From positions 1,054,001 through 1,118,000 of the forward strand of contig NZ_CP010407.1 in assembly GCF_000830005.1 (NCBI RefSeq): DNA of 64,000 nt, given 5' to 3'. Source of the DNA: Streptomyces vietnamensis. GTDB taxonomy: Bacteria > Actinomycetota > Actinomycetes > Streptomycetales > Streptomycetaceae. Shown piece after piece: positions 34,317 through 43,157 of the stretch. Each line of letters opens with the position of its first letter. The first letter of the stretch is position 1. The position numbers were made by a program, and so were the translations under genes. A model generated the notes under the pieces. The model was not told the origin of the DNA. It ran no database searches and saw only the letters and a list, made by a program, of their open reading frames with translations.

Positions 34317-36218
34317 TCAGCGGGCGACGGCTGCCGACATCGCGTGCAGGCGCAGCGCGAGCTGGATCTCCAGGGCGCGGGCCGGGGACTGCCAGTCGGG
34401 GCCGAGGAGCCGGCCGACGCGCTCCAGGCGCTGGGCCACCGTGTTGACGTGGACGTGGAGTTCGTCCTTGGTGCGGGCCGGGCTCATGCCGCTGGCGAAG
34501 TAGGCGTCCAGGGTGCGGACCAGATCGGTGCCGCGCCGCCGGTCGTAGTCGACGACCTGGCCGATCGTCCGGCCCACGAAGCCGTCGATGTCCCGTCCGT
34601 CGGCGAGGAGGAGGCCGAGGAAGCCGAGGTCCTCGGCGGCCGCGCCCTGGCCCGAGCGGTGCAGCAGGACGAGCGCGTCCAGGCAGCGGCGGGCCTCCTC
34701 GTACGCGACGGCCACCTGGTCCGGGCGGTCGAGGAGCGTCCGTACGGGAGCGGAGGCGCCGACGGTGACCGGCTCGCGCAGGGTGCCGCCGAGGTCCCGG
34801 GCGGTCTGCCGGGCGAGGTCGGCGGCGCTCTCCCCCGGGCCGAGCGGAAGCAGCAGGACCGTGCCGCCGTCGCGGGCCGAGGCGAGTCCGTGGCGGGTGG
34901 CGGCCAGGTGCGAGGCGGCCGACCACAGGCGCTGGCGGTCGGCGCTCTCGCGGCCGCCCGCGTCGGGGTCGGCGACGGCCGCGTCGGCGGCCCGGTCGAT
35001 GCGGGCGGCGAGCACGACGTGCGGGGCCTCGCTGTCGGTACGGAGGCGGGCGGCGCGCTCGCGCAGCAGACGGCGGTCCCGGTCGGGGGCGTCGAGGAGG
35101 TCGTCGAGGAGCTCGCCGCGCACCCGTTGCTCGGCCTCGCCCGCCGAGCGGCGGGCGAGCAGCAGCAGGGAGGTCACCAGGGCGGCGCGCTCCAGGGTGC
35201 GCTGGTCGACCGGGTCGAGCTCGGGCTGTCCGTGGAGCACGAGCGCGCCGAGGGTCTCGCCGCCGGCGGACACGGCGGCCACCCAGTCGTCGCCCTCGCG
35301 GACCGCGTGGCCCCCGGCGCGGCGGGCCGAGCCGGCGCCCGTCTCGGTGAACTCGACGGTGCCGCCGAGGACCTCGGAGACGGCGTCGGCCACGTCGTGG
35401 ACGCCGCCGCCGTGCAGGACCAGTTCGGAGAGCCGGTCGTGGACCTCGGAGGCCCGCTCGATGACGGCGCTGTGCTCGCGGATGATGTCGTTGGCCCGCT
35501 CCAGTTCGGCGAGGGCCGAGCGGGTCTCGGCGAGCAGGTTGGCGGTGTCGATGGCGACGGCGGCGTGCGCGGCGAAGGAGCCGAGCAGCGCGACCTGTTC
35601 GCGCTCGAAGACCCTGGCCCTGCGGTCGGCGGCGAACAGCACGCCGATGACCTGGCTGCCGAGGCTGAGCGGCACGCCGAGGATGGCGACGAGGCCCTCG
35701 TCCCGTACGGCCGCGTCGATGGTGCGGGTGTGCTGGAAGCGCGGGTCCTGGAAGTAGTCCTCGGTGACGTAGGGGCGGGCGGTCTGGGCGACGAGGCCGC
35801 CGAGCCCCTCGCCCATGCCGAGGCGGACCTGCTGGAACCGGGCGGAGACCGAGCCCTCCGTGACCCGCATGTAGGTGTCGCCGGCGGCCGGGTCGTTGAG
35901 GCTGAGGTAGGCGACCTCGGTGCCCAGGAGCGAGCGGGCTCGCTGGACGATGGCGCGCAGCACCGCGTCGAGGTCGCGGAGTCCCGCGAGGTCGTGGGCG
36001 GTGGCGAAGAGCGCGGACAGCTCCGCCTCGCGGCGCCGCCGCCCCTCCAGCTCGGCCCGGACCCGCAGCGCGAGCTGTTTGGCCGCTTCGAGCTCGGCCA
36101 GCGCCTCGGGGCCCGCGCCGCTCGCGCGGGCGAGCAGCACGGGCCGGTCGTAGGCCTCCGACGCCGCTCCCCGGGCGAGGAGTTCCAGGTAGGAGACGTG
36201 TTCATGGGACATGGACAC
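34317..36218 (-). CDS. GAF-domain PucR/CdaR-type transcriptional regulator
   Basis: A 633-residue regulator. Residues about 60-235 form a GAF sensor (LFATAHDLAGLRDLDAVLRA; GMGEGLGGLVAQTARPYVTE; LGVPLSLGSQVIGVLFAADR). A coiled segment (LAETRSALAELERANDIIRE) follows, then a degenerate second sensor region, and a C-terminal PucR-type helix-turn-helix (YFASGMSPARTKDELHVHVN then TVAQRLERVGRLLG). The GTG at 36218 or the ATG at 36212 may be the start; neither has a strong ribosome site. It is 62 bases downstream of the 3-hydroxybutyrate dehydrogenase gene in the same direction and probably controls it in response to a small metabolite, which is inference from adjacency. Confidence 0.88.
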   Translation of the reverse strand: MSMSHEHVSYLELLARGAASEAYDRPVLLARASGAGPEALAELEAAKQLALRVRAELEGRRRREAELSALFATAHDLAGLRDLDAVLRAIVQRARSLLGTEVAYLSLNDPAAGDTYMRVTEGSVSARFQQVRLGMGEGLGGLVAQTARPYVTEDYFQDPRFQHTRTIDAAVRDEGLVAILGVPLSLGSQVIGVLFAADRRARVFEREQVALLGSFAAHAAVAIDTANLLAETRSALAELERANDIIREHSAVIERASEVHDRLSELVLHGGGVHDVADAVSEVLGGTVEFTETGAGSARRAGGHAVREGDDWVAAVSAGGETLGALVLHGQPELDPVDQRTLERAALVTSLLLLARRSAGEAEQRVRGELLDDLLDAPDRDRRLLRERAARLRTDSEAPHVVLAARIDRAADAAVADPDAGGRESADRQRLWSAASHLAATRHGLASARDGGTVLLLPLGPGESAADLARQTARDLGGTLREPVTVGASAPVRTLLDRPDQVAVAYEEARRCLDALVLLHRSGQGAAAEDLGFLGLLLADGRDIDGFVGRTIGQVVDYDRRRGTDLVRTLDAYFASGMSPARTKDELHVHVNTVAQRLERVGRLLGPDWQSPARALEIQLALRLHAMSAAVAR

Positions 36219-36280
36219 AGGGATACCTGCCGTACGTGTGGTCGCACCACCCCTGTGGACGAACGGTCCAGGGGCCTGGC

Positions 36281-37120
36281 TCAGTGGGCGGTCCAGCCGC
36301 CGTCGAGGGTGAGGGAGGTGCCGGTGATGAACGAGGCCTGGGGGCTGCAGAGGTAGAGGACGGCTTCGGCGACCTCCTCCGGTTCGATGAGCCGCTTGAG
36401 CGCCGAGTCCTTGAGGAGGACCTCGGTCAGGACGCGCTCGGGCGGGATGCCGTGGGCGGCGGCCTGGTCGGCGATCTGCTTCTCGACGAGCGGGGTGCGG
36501 ACGTAGCCGGGGTTGACGCAGTTGGAGGTGACGCCGTGCGGCGCGCCTTCGAGGGCGGCGGTCTTGGAGAGGCCCTCCAGACCGTGTTTGGCGGCCACAT
36601 AGGCGGACTTGAAGGCGGAGGCGCGCAGCCCGTGGACGGAGGAGAGGTTCACGATCCGCCCCCAGCCCTGCTCGTACATGTGGGGCAGGGCGCCCCGGAT
36701 GAGCCGGAAGGGCGCTTCCAGCATCACGGTGAGCACGGTGTGGAAGACGTCCGGCGGGAACTCCTCGATGGGGCGGACCAGCTGGATCCCGGCGTTGTTG
36801 ACGAGGATGTCGGTGCCGACGGCCGCGGCTTCCGCCGCGTCCAGGTCGGTCAGGTCGAGGAGCTGGGTCTCGAGGGTGCCGGGGAGCGCGTCGGCCTCCT
36901 CGGCCAGGGTCCGAAGGCCCTCGGCGGCCCGGTCGACGGCTCTGACCCGGGCCCCGGCGGCGGCGAGCCGCAGCGCGCAGGCGCGCCCGATGCCGCCGGC
37001 CGCGCCGGTGACGAGCGCGGTGCGGCCGGTGAGGTCGAGGGCGAGGCCCGCGGCGCGGGGCAGGGGCGAGGCGACGTCCGCGCCGGGCTCGGTGCCGGGG
37101 ACGGTGATGGGGGCGCTCAT
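36281..37120 (-). CDS. 3-hydroxybutyrate dehydrogenase (SDR)
   Basis: A 279-residue short-chain dehydrogenase oxidising (R)-3-hydroxybutyrate to acetoacetate. It has TALVTGAAGGIGRACALRLA (cofactor), DILVNNAGIQLVRPIEEFPP, the catalytic Ser/Tyr/Lys set in RIVNLSSVHGLRASAFKSAY then VAAKHGLEGLSK, the lid VNPGYVRTPLVEKQI and the C-terminal FITGTSLTLDGGWTAH, a pattern close to BdhA enzymes. About 20 extra residues precede the Rossmann fold. ATG 37120 is used because the open frame further upstream (to 37213) overlaps the Nudix gene. It is probably co-transcribed with the GAF-PucR regulator and serves ketone-body or PHB-derived carbon use. Confidence 0.88.
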   Translation of the reverse strand: MSAPITVPGTEPGADVASPLPRAAGLALDLTGRTALVTGAAGGIGRACALRLAAAGARVRAVDRAAEGLRTLAEEADALPGTLETQLLDLTDLDAAEAAAVGTDILVNNAGIQLVRPIEEFPPDVFHTVLTVMLEAPFRLIRGALPHMYEQGWGRIVNLSSVHGLRASAFKSAYVAAKHGLEGLSKTAALEGAPHGVTSNCVNPGYVRTPLVEKQIADQAAAHGIPPERVLTEVLLKDSALKRLIEPEEVAEAVLYLCSPQASFITGTSLTLDGGWTAH

Positions 37121-37175
37121 GCTCCGCACCCTATGAACGGGCCCGTCCCCCACCGATGTGCGCCGGGCCCATAGT

Positions 37176-37658
37176 TCAGCTGGTCGCTGTGGTGCGGAAC
37201 CATGTGGGTTCATCGGCGAGCGCCTTCTCGATCCGCAGGTACGAGAAGCGCTTCATCTCGGGCAGCTCGTTCACGCCGAACCAGCCGACCTCGGTCGACT
37301 CGTCGTCGTTGACCCGTGCCTCGCCCCCGACCGCCCGGCAGCGGAACGCGACGTCCATGTACTGGCAGATGTCGCCGTTGGGGTAGACGACGGGCTTGCG
37401 CAGGGTCTCCACGAGCACGATCCGCTCGGGCACGCAGCGCACGGCGGTCTCCTCGTGCACCTCGCGCACCACGGCGTCGGCGGGCTGCTCCCCCGGGTCG
37501 ACGATGCCGCCGATGATCGCCCAGAGGCCGTTGTCGGCGCGCTTGCCGAGCAGGACCCGTCCCTGGTCGTCGAAGACGACGGCGCTGACGCCCGGCAGGA
37601 AGAGCAGCTGGTGGCCGGCCGTCTCGCGCAGTTCGCGGATGAAGTCAGGAGTACCCAT
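37176..37658 (-). CDS. Nudix hydrolase
   Basis: A 160-residue Nudix-family pyrophosphohydrolase. The box GGIVDPGEQPADAVVREVHE then ETAV fits GX5EX7REUXEEXGU except that the closing Gly is Ala. The metal-binding REVHEE is intact. It lacks extra domains and a signal peptide. The substrate (NDP-sugar, oxidised nucleotide or NAD derivative) is not predictable. Single gene; the lnt gene follows 60 bases on in the same direction. Confidence 0.88.
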   Translation of the reverse strand: MGTPDFIRELRETAGHQLLFLPGVSAVVFDDQGRVLLGKRADNGLWAIIGGIVDPGEQPADAVVREVHEETAVRCVPERIVLVETLRKPVVYPNGDICQYMDVAFRCRAVGGEARVNDDESTEVGWFGVNELPEMKRFSYLRIEKALADEPTWFRTTATS

Positions 37659-37719
37659 GCCCCGACCCTAGATCATCTGCGGATCGGGGCCGGGGGGTGC
37701 GGCGGGCCTCCTCGGGGCC

Positions 37720-39318
37720 TCAGGCCGCCGGGGTGCGGCGGGCGCGCACCGCGCGGGCGGTGGCCCAGCCGAGACCGGCCGCCGCGAGCACCGCGAGCAG
37801 GGCCTCGGGCAGGGTGCCCAGGCGGGTCGCGGGGGTCTGCGAGGAGCGCAGCGGCACCTTCTCGACCAGGACGTCCGGGGTGAACATCTTCGTCTGCGCG
37901 ACGATCTCGCCGTCGGGGCGGATGATCGCGCTGACCCCGCTGGTGACGGGCACGACGACCGACCGGCTGTGCTCGACCGCGCGCACCCGGCTCATCGCGA
38001 GCTGCTGGTAGGTCATCTCGCTGCGGCCGAAGGTGGCGTTGTTGCTGGGGACGGTGATCAGCTGGGCGCCGTGGGTGACGGTGTCGCGCACGGCCCAGTC
38101 GAAGGCCGCCTCGTAGCAGGTCGCGAGGCCGACCTTCGTACCGGCGAGGTCGAAGACGCCGACCTTGGTGCCGGCGCCGAAGTCCCGGGCCACCCGGTCG
38201 ACGTTGCTGTTGAAGATCCGTACGAAGGACCGCATCGGGATGTACTCGCCGAAGGGCTGGACGTGCCGCTTGTCGTACGTGGCGACGGGGCCGCGCTCGG
38301 GGTCCCACTCGATGAGGGTGTTGCGGAGCTTGCCGGTCTCGGGGGTGACGACGGCGCCGATCACGGTGGGCACGCCGATCGCCCTGACGGCGCCGTCGAT
38401 GACGTCGGCCGCGTCGGCGTTCGCGTACGGGTCGATGTCGGAGGAGTTCTCCGGCCACAGCACGAAGTCGGGCTGCGGCTCGCGGCCCTCCTTGACGGCC
38501 TGGGCGAGCTCGCGGGTGCGGGCCACGTGGTTGTCGAGGACGGCCCGGCGCTGGGCGTTGAAGTCGAGGCCGAGGCGGGGCACGTTGCCCTGGACGGCGG
38601 CGACGGTGGCGGTGCCGTCCTCGGCGGAGTCGTCGACGAGGGGCAGTGCGGCGAGGGCGCCGGTGACCGGGACGAGGACGGAGAGCGCCGCGGCGGCGAG
38701 CGGGCCGCGCGGCACGGCGCCGGTGGCCCGCCAGGCACGGAACCGCCGGTACGCCTCGTACAGGCCGAAGCCGCAGAGGGCGACGGCGAAGCCGAGCACC
38801 GGGGTGCCGCCGACGGCGGCGAGCGGCAGGAAGAGGCCGTCGGCCTGCCCGAAGGCGACCTTGCCCCAGGGGAAGCCGCCGAAGGGCACGCGCGCGCGTG
38901 CCCCCTCCGCGAGGATCCACACCCCGGCGGCGAAGAAGGGCCACCAGGGGAGCCGGGAGACGGCTGCGATGCCGAGTCCGGCGGCGGCGACGAACAGTGC
39001 CTCGACGGCGGCGAGCGCGAGCCACGGACCGGCGCCGACCTCCTCACCGGTCCACACGAGGAGCGGGAGCAGGAAGCCGAGTCCGGCGAGGTAGCCGAGG
39101 CCGAACCCGGCGCGGAGCCGGCGGCCCCGCAGGGTCCAGCCGAGCAGGGCGAAGGCGGGCAGCGCGAGCCACCACAGGGGGCGCGGCGGGAAGCTCAGGA
39201 AGAGCAGGAACCCGGACAGCAGAGCCGCCCCGGGCCGCACGAACCGCCGCAGCCGGGAGACCGGCGTGGGTGCGGTGTCGGGTCCGGACGCGTCGACGGG
39301 GGTGATGGTGGCGCTCAC
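37720..39318 (-). CDS. lnt: apolipoprotein N-acyltransferase
   Basis: A 532-residue membrane enzyme that adds the third acyl chain to lipoproteins at the cell membrane. Six to seven N-terminal helices (about residues 25-220) precede a carbon-nitrogen-hydrolase domain carrying the catalytic set: Glu in FVLWPENSSDIDPY or GEYIP, Lys in YDKRHVQPFGEYIPMRSF, and Cys in GLATCYEAAFDWAVRD. A final helix (ALLAVLAAAGLGWATARAV) closes it. The GTG at 39318 (MSATITPVD) is my choice of start; the open frame 30 codons upstream is non-conserved. It is a typical actinobacterial chromosomal gene. Confidence 0.92.
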   Translation of the reverse strand: MSATITPVDASGPDTAPTPVSRLRRFVRPGAALLSGFLLFLSFPPRPLWWLALPAFALLGWTLRGRRLRAGFGLGYLAGLGFLLPLLVWTGEEVGAGPWLALAAVEALFVAAAGLGIAAVSRLPWWPFFAAGVWILAEGARARVPFGGFPWGKVAFGQADGLFLPLAAVGGTPVLGFAVALCGFGLYEAYRRFRAWRATGAVPRGPLAAAALSVLVPVTGALAALPLVDDSAEDGTATVAAVQGNVPRLGLDFNAQRRAVLDNHVARTRELAQAVKEGREPQPDFVLWPENSSDIDPYANADAADVIDGAVRAIGVPTVIGAVVTPETGKLRNTLIEWDPERGPVATYDKRHVQPFGEYIPMRSFVRIFNSNVDRVARDFGAGTKVGVFDLAGTKVGLATCYEAAFDWAVRDTVTHGAQLITVPSNNATFGRSEMTYQQLAMSRVRAVEHSRSVVVPVTSGVSAIIRPDGEIVAQTKMFTPDVLVEKVPLRSSQTPATRLGTLPEALLAVLAAAGLGWATARAVRARRTPAA

Positions 39319-39400
39319 CTTGCGGAGTCTACGTGTCGTCCCCGGCCGCGAGGAGAGCGGTACGGCCCGGCCCGAAGCCCCCGTGAACTGCCCCGTCGGG

Positions 39401-39973
39401 TCACACACCGGTCGCCGCGGGCGGGACCGGCGGCGCCGGGTGGCGGAGGCGGGCGCGGATGACGCGGACCGCGGATTCGGCGTCGTCGACGGTCACCGTG
39501 AAGGTGAGGCCGTCGCCGAGGCGCAGGACCAGGCCCTCGCCGCGCCGGACGATCACGGCCGTGCCCTTCTCGGGCCGCCAGCGGTAGCCCCAGCCGCCCC
39601 ACTGGCGCGGGGTGACGCTCGGCGCGAAGTCGGCGCCGACGACCTGGGCGAGCGGGATGCGGCGGCGCGGCACGCCGATGTGGCCGCAGCGGACCTCCAT
39701 GGCGCGGTCGTCGACCTTCACGGCGACGTGGACGAAGGCGAGGGTGCCGAAGAGGACGAGGAGTCCGGCCGCGACGCAGCCGATCACCGCCATGAGGAGG
39801 GCGGCGATGCCGGAGGTCCACGGGGACTCGACGGCGAGGGTGATGCCCAGGGCCATGCAGGCGGCGCCGGCGACGGCCGCGATCCACTGGAAGCGGTTGG
39901 TGGCGCGACCGGTCCAGACGGCGGGCGCCGGCTCGTCGGCGCGGGGGTGCGGGTTCCGGGAATGCTCCCTCAT
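39401..39973 (-). CDS. membrane protein with PH-like domain
   Basis: A 190-residue protein. Two membrane helices at about 28-75 (WIAAVAGAACMALGITLAVE; AALLMAVIGCVAAGLLVLFG) are followed by a beta-rich domain (VKVDDRAMEVRCGHIGVPRR RIPL, VVGADFAPSVTPRQWGGWGY, then VRRGEGLVLRLGDGLTFTVT). This arrangement resembles bacterial PH (YdbS-like/DUF3093-like) membrane proteins. Function unknown. The ATG at 39973 is used; a GTG at 39997 is also open and neither has a clear ribosome site. Single gene. Confidence 0.75.
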   Translation of the reverse strand: MREHSRNPHPRADEPAPAVWTGRATNRFQWIAAVAGAACMALGITLAVESPWTSGIAALLMAVIGCVAAGLLVLFGTLAFVHVAVKVDDRAMEVRCGHIGVPRRRIPLAQVVGADFAPSVTPRQWGGWGYRWRPEKGTAVIVRRGEGLVLRLGDGLTFTVTVDDAESAVRVIRARLRHPAPPVPPAATGV

Positions 39974-40103
39974 AAGGGGAGGGTACCCAGGTTCCACGGG
40001 ATCAGCGCGCCGGAACGCGATCGCCCCGTGACGCTCGGTGACGGTCGGCGAGGAGTGTCGGTGCGCGGCGCCGGGATGTCCGGTACGCCGTCCCCGGGAG
40101 CGT

Positions 40104-40895
40104 TCAGCGCACGGCGGCCGGCGCGAGGGTGCGGCCCTCGGCGTAGGCCAGGGCGGTGGCGGGGAGGTCCCCGGGCCGCCCGCTGAGCAGGACGGAGAGG
40201 GTGCCGGTGGGGGCCGCGTCGGGCGCGGGCTCGGCGCCGATCCGGCGCAGGGCCTGCGCGGCGACGGCGTCGGCGGAGCCGTGGAAGACGATCGGCGGCA
40301 GCCCGGCCAGGCGGTGGACCTCCAGGGCGGCGAGGATCCGCTCCTCGACCAGTTCGTAGTGGGTGCAGCCGAGGACGACGGCGCGGACGTCGGGCGGGGT
40401 GAGGGCGGCCGCCGCGGCGACGGCGGCGTCCACGGCGTCCCGGTCGGCGTGCTCGACGGCGTCGGCGAGCCCGGGGCAGGGCACCTCGGTGACCTCGGCG
40501 CCCTCGGCGAAGTCGCGGATGAGTCCGCGCTGGTAGGCGCTGCCGGTGGTGGCGGGGGTGGCCCAGATGGCGACCTTGCCGCCGGCCGCGGCGGCCGGCT
40601 TGATCGCGGGGACGGTGCCGATGACGGGGACGTCCGGTTCGAGGGCGGCGCGGAGGGCGGGCAGGGCGTGCACGGTGGCGGTGTTGCAGGCCACGATGAG
40701 CGCCTGCGGGCGGTGCTCGGCGGCGGCGAGGGCGACGTCGAGGGCGCGCCCCGTCAGGTCCTCGGGGGTGCGCGGGCCCCACGGCATGCCGTCGGGGTCG
40801 TTGGAGAGCAGCAGATCCGCGTCCGGCCGGAGCCGGCGCACCGCGGCCGCCGCGGGGAGGAGGCCGATTCCGGAGTCCATGAGCGCGATCTTCAC
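40104..40895 (-). CDS. aspartate/glutamate racemase family protein (MurI-like)
   Basis: A 263-residue racemase-fold protein. The two catalytic cysteines are in LIVACNTATVHALPALR and VVLGCTHYELVEERI, and the N-terminal ALMDSGIGLLPAAAAVRRLR matches the DSGxGGL start of glutamate racemase. The members interconvert L- and D-glutamate for peptidoglycan. The sequence is more divergent than a standard MurI (for example GMPWGP in place of YGxK), so it may be a second, non-essential racemase of the family. The start ATG at 40895 is the first Met of the conserved strand. Confidence 0.8.
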   Translation of the reverse strand: MKIALMDSGIGLLPAAAAVRRLRPDADLLLSNDPDGMPWGPRTPEDLTGRALDVALAAAEHRPQALIVACNTATVHALPALRAALEPDVPVIGTVPAIKPAAAAGGKVAIWATPATTGSAYQRGLIRDFAEGAEVTEVPCPGLADAVEHADRDAVDAAVAAAAALTPPDVRAVVLGCTHYELVEERILAALEVHRLAGLPPIVFHGSADAVAAQALRRIGAEPAPDAAPTGTLSVLLSGRPGDLPATALAYAEGRTLAPAAVR

Positions 40896-40953
40896 CCGGT
40901 CACCCTAGCCGATGAGCCGTGTATGCCCCGCGATCTGGGGCAGACTGCCGCGA

Positions 40954-42132
40954 ATGAGCACCCTCGCCTGGTTCTCGACGATCTCCCTGGCCGCCTGGGT
41001 CTGGCTGCTGCTCGGCCAGGGCTTCTTCTGGCGCACGGATCAGCGGCTGCCGCCGGAGCGACGGACACGGCCCGAGCCGTGGCCGCGGGTGGCGGTCGTG
41101 GTGCCGGCGCGGGACGAGGCGGAGGTGCTGCCGCTGAGCCTGCCCTCGCTCCTCGTACAGGACTATCCGGGGACCGCGGAGGTCTTCCTCGTCGACGACG
41201 GGAGTACGGACGGTACGGGGAAGCTGGCCGTGGAGCTGTCCGGCCGGTACGGCGGGCTGCCGCTGACCGTGGTGTCGCCGGGAGAGCCGGAGCCGGGCTG
41301 GACGGGGAAGCTGTGGGCGCTGCGGCACGGAATGGCGCAGGCACGCGCGCGTGGGCCGGAGTACCTCCTCCTGACGGACGCGGACATCGCGCACGAGCCG
41401 GACAGCCTGCGGCGGCTCGTGGCGGCGGCCGTGGACCACGACCTGGACCTGGTGTCGCAGATGGCCCGGCTCCGGGTCGCGAGCTTCTGGGAGCGCCTGG
41501 TCGTCCCGGCGTTCGTCTACTTCTTCGCCCAGCTCTACCCCTTCCGGTGGATCAACCGGGCGCGGCCGCTGGCGACGGCCGCCGCGGGCGGCTGCGTGCT
41601 GCTGCGGACGGAGACGGCGGTGGCGGCGGACGTGCCGGAGGCGATCCGGCAGGCGGTGATCGACGACGTGTCGCTCGCGCGGGCGGTGCGGCGGGCCGGG
41701 GGCCGGATCTGGCTGGGGCTCGCGGAGCGGGTGGACAGCGTCCGCCCGTATCCGGGGCTCGGCGAGCTGTGGCGGATGATCGCGCGGAGCGCGTACGCGC
41801 AGCTGCGGCACAACCCTCTGCTGCTCGTGGGGACGGTGGCGGGGCTCGCGCTGGTGTACCTGCTGCCGCCGGTGGCCCTGGTGGCGGGAGTGTGGACCGG
41901 GGACGCGCCGGCGGCGTGGGCGGGCGGGGTCGCGTGGGCGGTGATGGCGGGGACGTACGTGCCGATGCTCCGCTACTACCGGCAGCCGCTCCGGCTCGCC
42001 CCGCTCCTGCCGTTCACCGCGTTCCTCTATCTCCTGATGACGGTGGACTCGGCGGTCCGTCACTACCGGGGCCGGGGCGCGGCGTGGAAGGGCCGGACGT
42101 ACGCGCGCCCGGAGGCGGCCCCGGACCGGTGA
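40954..42132 (+). CDS. family 2 glycosyltransferase, HpnB-like
   Basis: A 392-residue membrane-bound glycosyltransferase. An N-terminal helix (STISLAAWVWLLLGQGFFWR) is followed by the GT-A domain (VAVVVPARDEAEVLPLSLPS; FLVDDGSTDGTGKLA; LLLTDADIAHEPDSLRRL with the DxD-like acid pair; VIDDVSLARAVRRAG) and 3-4 C-terminal helices. The order and the motif PGWTGKLWALRHG resemble HpnB of hopanoid clusters, although no other hopanoid gene is present in the window. ATG 40954 is preferred over 40912 because the membrane helix begins immediately after it. It is divergent from the racemase gene. Confidence 0.85.
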   Translation: MSTLAWFSTISLAAWVWLLLGQGFFWRTDQRLPPERRTRPEPWPRVAVVVPARDEAEVLPLSLPSLLVQDYPGTAEVFLVDDGSTDGTGKLAVELSGRYGGLPLTVVSPGEPEPGWTGKLWALRHGMAQARARGPEYLLLTDADIAHEPDSLRRLVAAAVDHDLDLVSQMARLRVASFWERLVVPAFVYFFAQLYPFRWINRARPLATAAAGGCVLLRTETAVAADVPEAIRQAVIDDVSLARAVRRAGGRIWLGLAERVDSVRPYPGLGELWRMIARSAYAQLRHNPLLLVGTVAGLALVYLLPPVALVAGVWTGDAPAAWAGGVAWAVMAGTYVPMLRYYRQPLRLAPLLPFTAFLYLLMTVDSAVRHYRGRGAAWKGRTYARPEAAPDR

Positions 42133-42305
42133 CCCTTCGGTGCGGTCGTGTGGTTCGCCGGACAGGCCCTGGGCCAGGCGGGTCTACGAGGTCGTGGCAT
42201 GGATGCGGCCCTGCCTAGCCTGTCGGGAGGCGGCCGAGTGAGCGGGACGGTCGCCGTCGACCTCGACCGTCAGCGTGCGGTGACCCACTTCCCCGGAGGC
42301 TGCTT

Positions 42306-43115
42306 GTGGCGCTGTGGCTGCTCAACCACCTGAGCACGTTCGTGCTGGCCCTGCTCATGGTCGGTTCGATCGTGCTCGTCGCCGTCGGCGGCAGCGCGCT
42401 CGCCCGCCGTCGGTTCCCCCGCCTGGCCGAGGGCGAACACAACGAGATGGTCGGCGTCGTGCTTGGCATGTTCGGCGCGATCTACGGGATCATCCTCGCG
42501 TTCGTGGTCGTCAACCTGTGGACCCAGCTGGACCACACCCAGACCGTGGTCTTCCAGGAGGCCACCGACGTCTCTCTCGTCGTTCGCTCCACGCGGTCCT
42601 TCCCGCCCGCGGAGCGGGCGCGGGTCGACAAGGCGGTGAGCGAGTACGTGCACGCCGTGGTCGAGGTGCAGTGGCCGAGGATGCGCGACGGCCGACCGAG
42701 TTTTGCCACCACGTCCAAGCAGGTCGACGAGATGTACGACGCAGTGGAGGCATACGACCCGCCCACGGCGCGCGACCAGGCTTTCTACGGGGAGGCCGTC
42801 ACCCGGCTCAACGACGCGGCCGCCATGCGGCGGGAACGGATCAACATCGCCAGGAACGAGCTGCCGGTGCTGCTCCAGGTCCTGGTCTACGGCGGCGCGG
42901 TGGTCATCATCCTGCTGACCTTCCTCTACGGCCTGCGCAGCCTGAGGATGCAGTTCCTCTTCGTGGCGAGCGTCGCCGGACTGATCGGCTTCAGTCTGCT
43001 CCTGGTCCTGGTGTTGGACCGGCCCTTCGCGGGCGACCTCACCGTGAGCCCGCAGCCGTTCAAGGAGTCGTCCCTGTCCCGGTTCTGGCCGCAGGGGGCG
43101 CTCGGCCCACCGTGA
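42306..43115 (+). CDS. DUF4239 (bestrophin-like) membrane protein
   Basis: A 269-residue protein with two N-terminal helices (LSTFVLALLMVGSIVLVAVG; VLGMFGAIYGIILAFVVVNL), a roughly 110-residue cytoplasmic or external helical section with EATDVSLVVRSTRSFP, and two C-terminal helices (VLVYGGAVVIILLTFLYGLR; FLFVASVAGLIGFSLLLVLV). This fits DUF4239, for which an ion-channel-like (bestrophin-like) role has been proposed but not shown in this organism. GTG 42306 has GGAGG six bases before it. It converges on the permease gene. Confidence 0.85.
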   Translation: MALWLLNHLSTFVLALLMVGSIVLVAVGGSALARRRFPRLAEGEHNEMVGVVLGMFGAIYGIILAFVVVNLWTQLDHTQTVVFQEATDVSLVVRSTRSFPPAERARVDKAVSEYVHAVVEVQWPRMRDGRPSFATTSKQVDEMYDAVEAYDPPTARDQAFYGEAVTRLNDAAAMRRERINIARNELPVLLQVLVYGGAVVIILLTFLYGLRSLRMQFLFVASVAGLIGFSLLLVLVLDRPFAGDLTVSPQPFKESSLSRFWPQGALGPP

Positions 43116-43157
43116 CGCCGCGGTCGGAATCCGGCCGCGGCGACCGTTCACGACAGG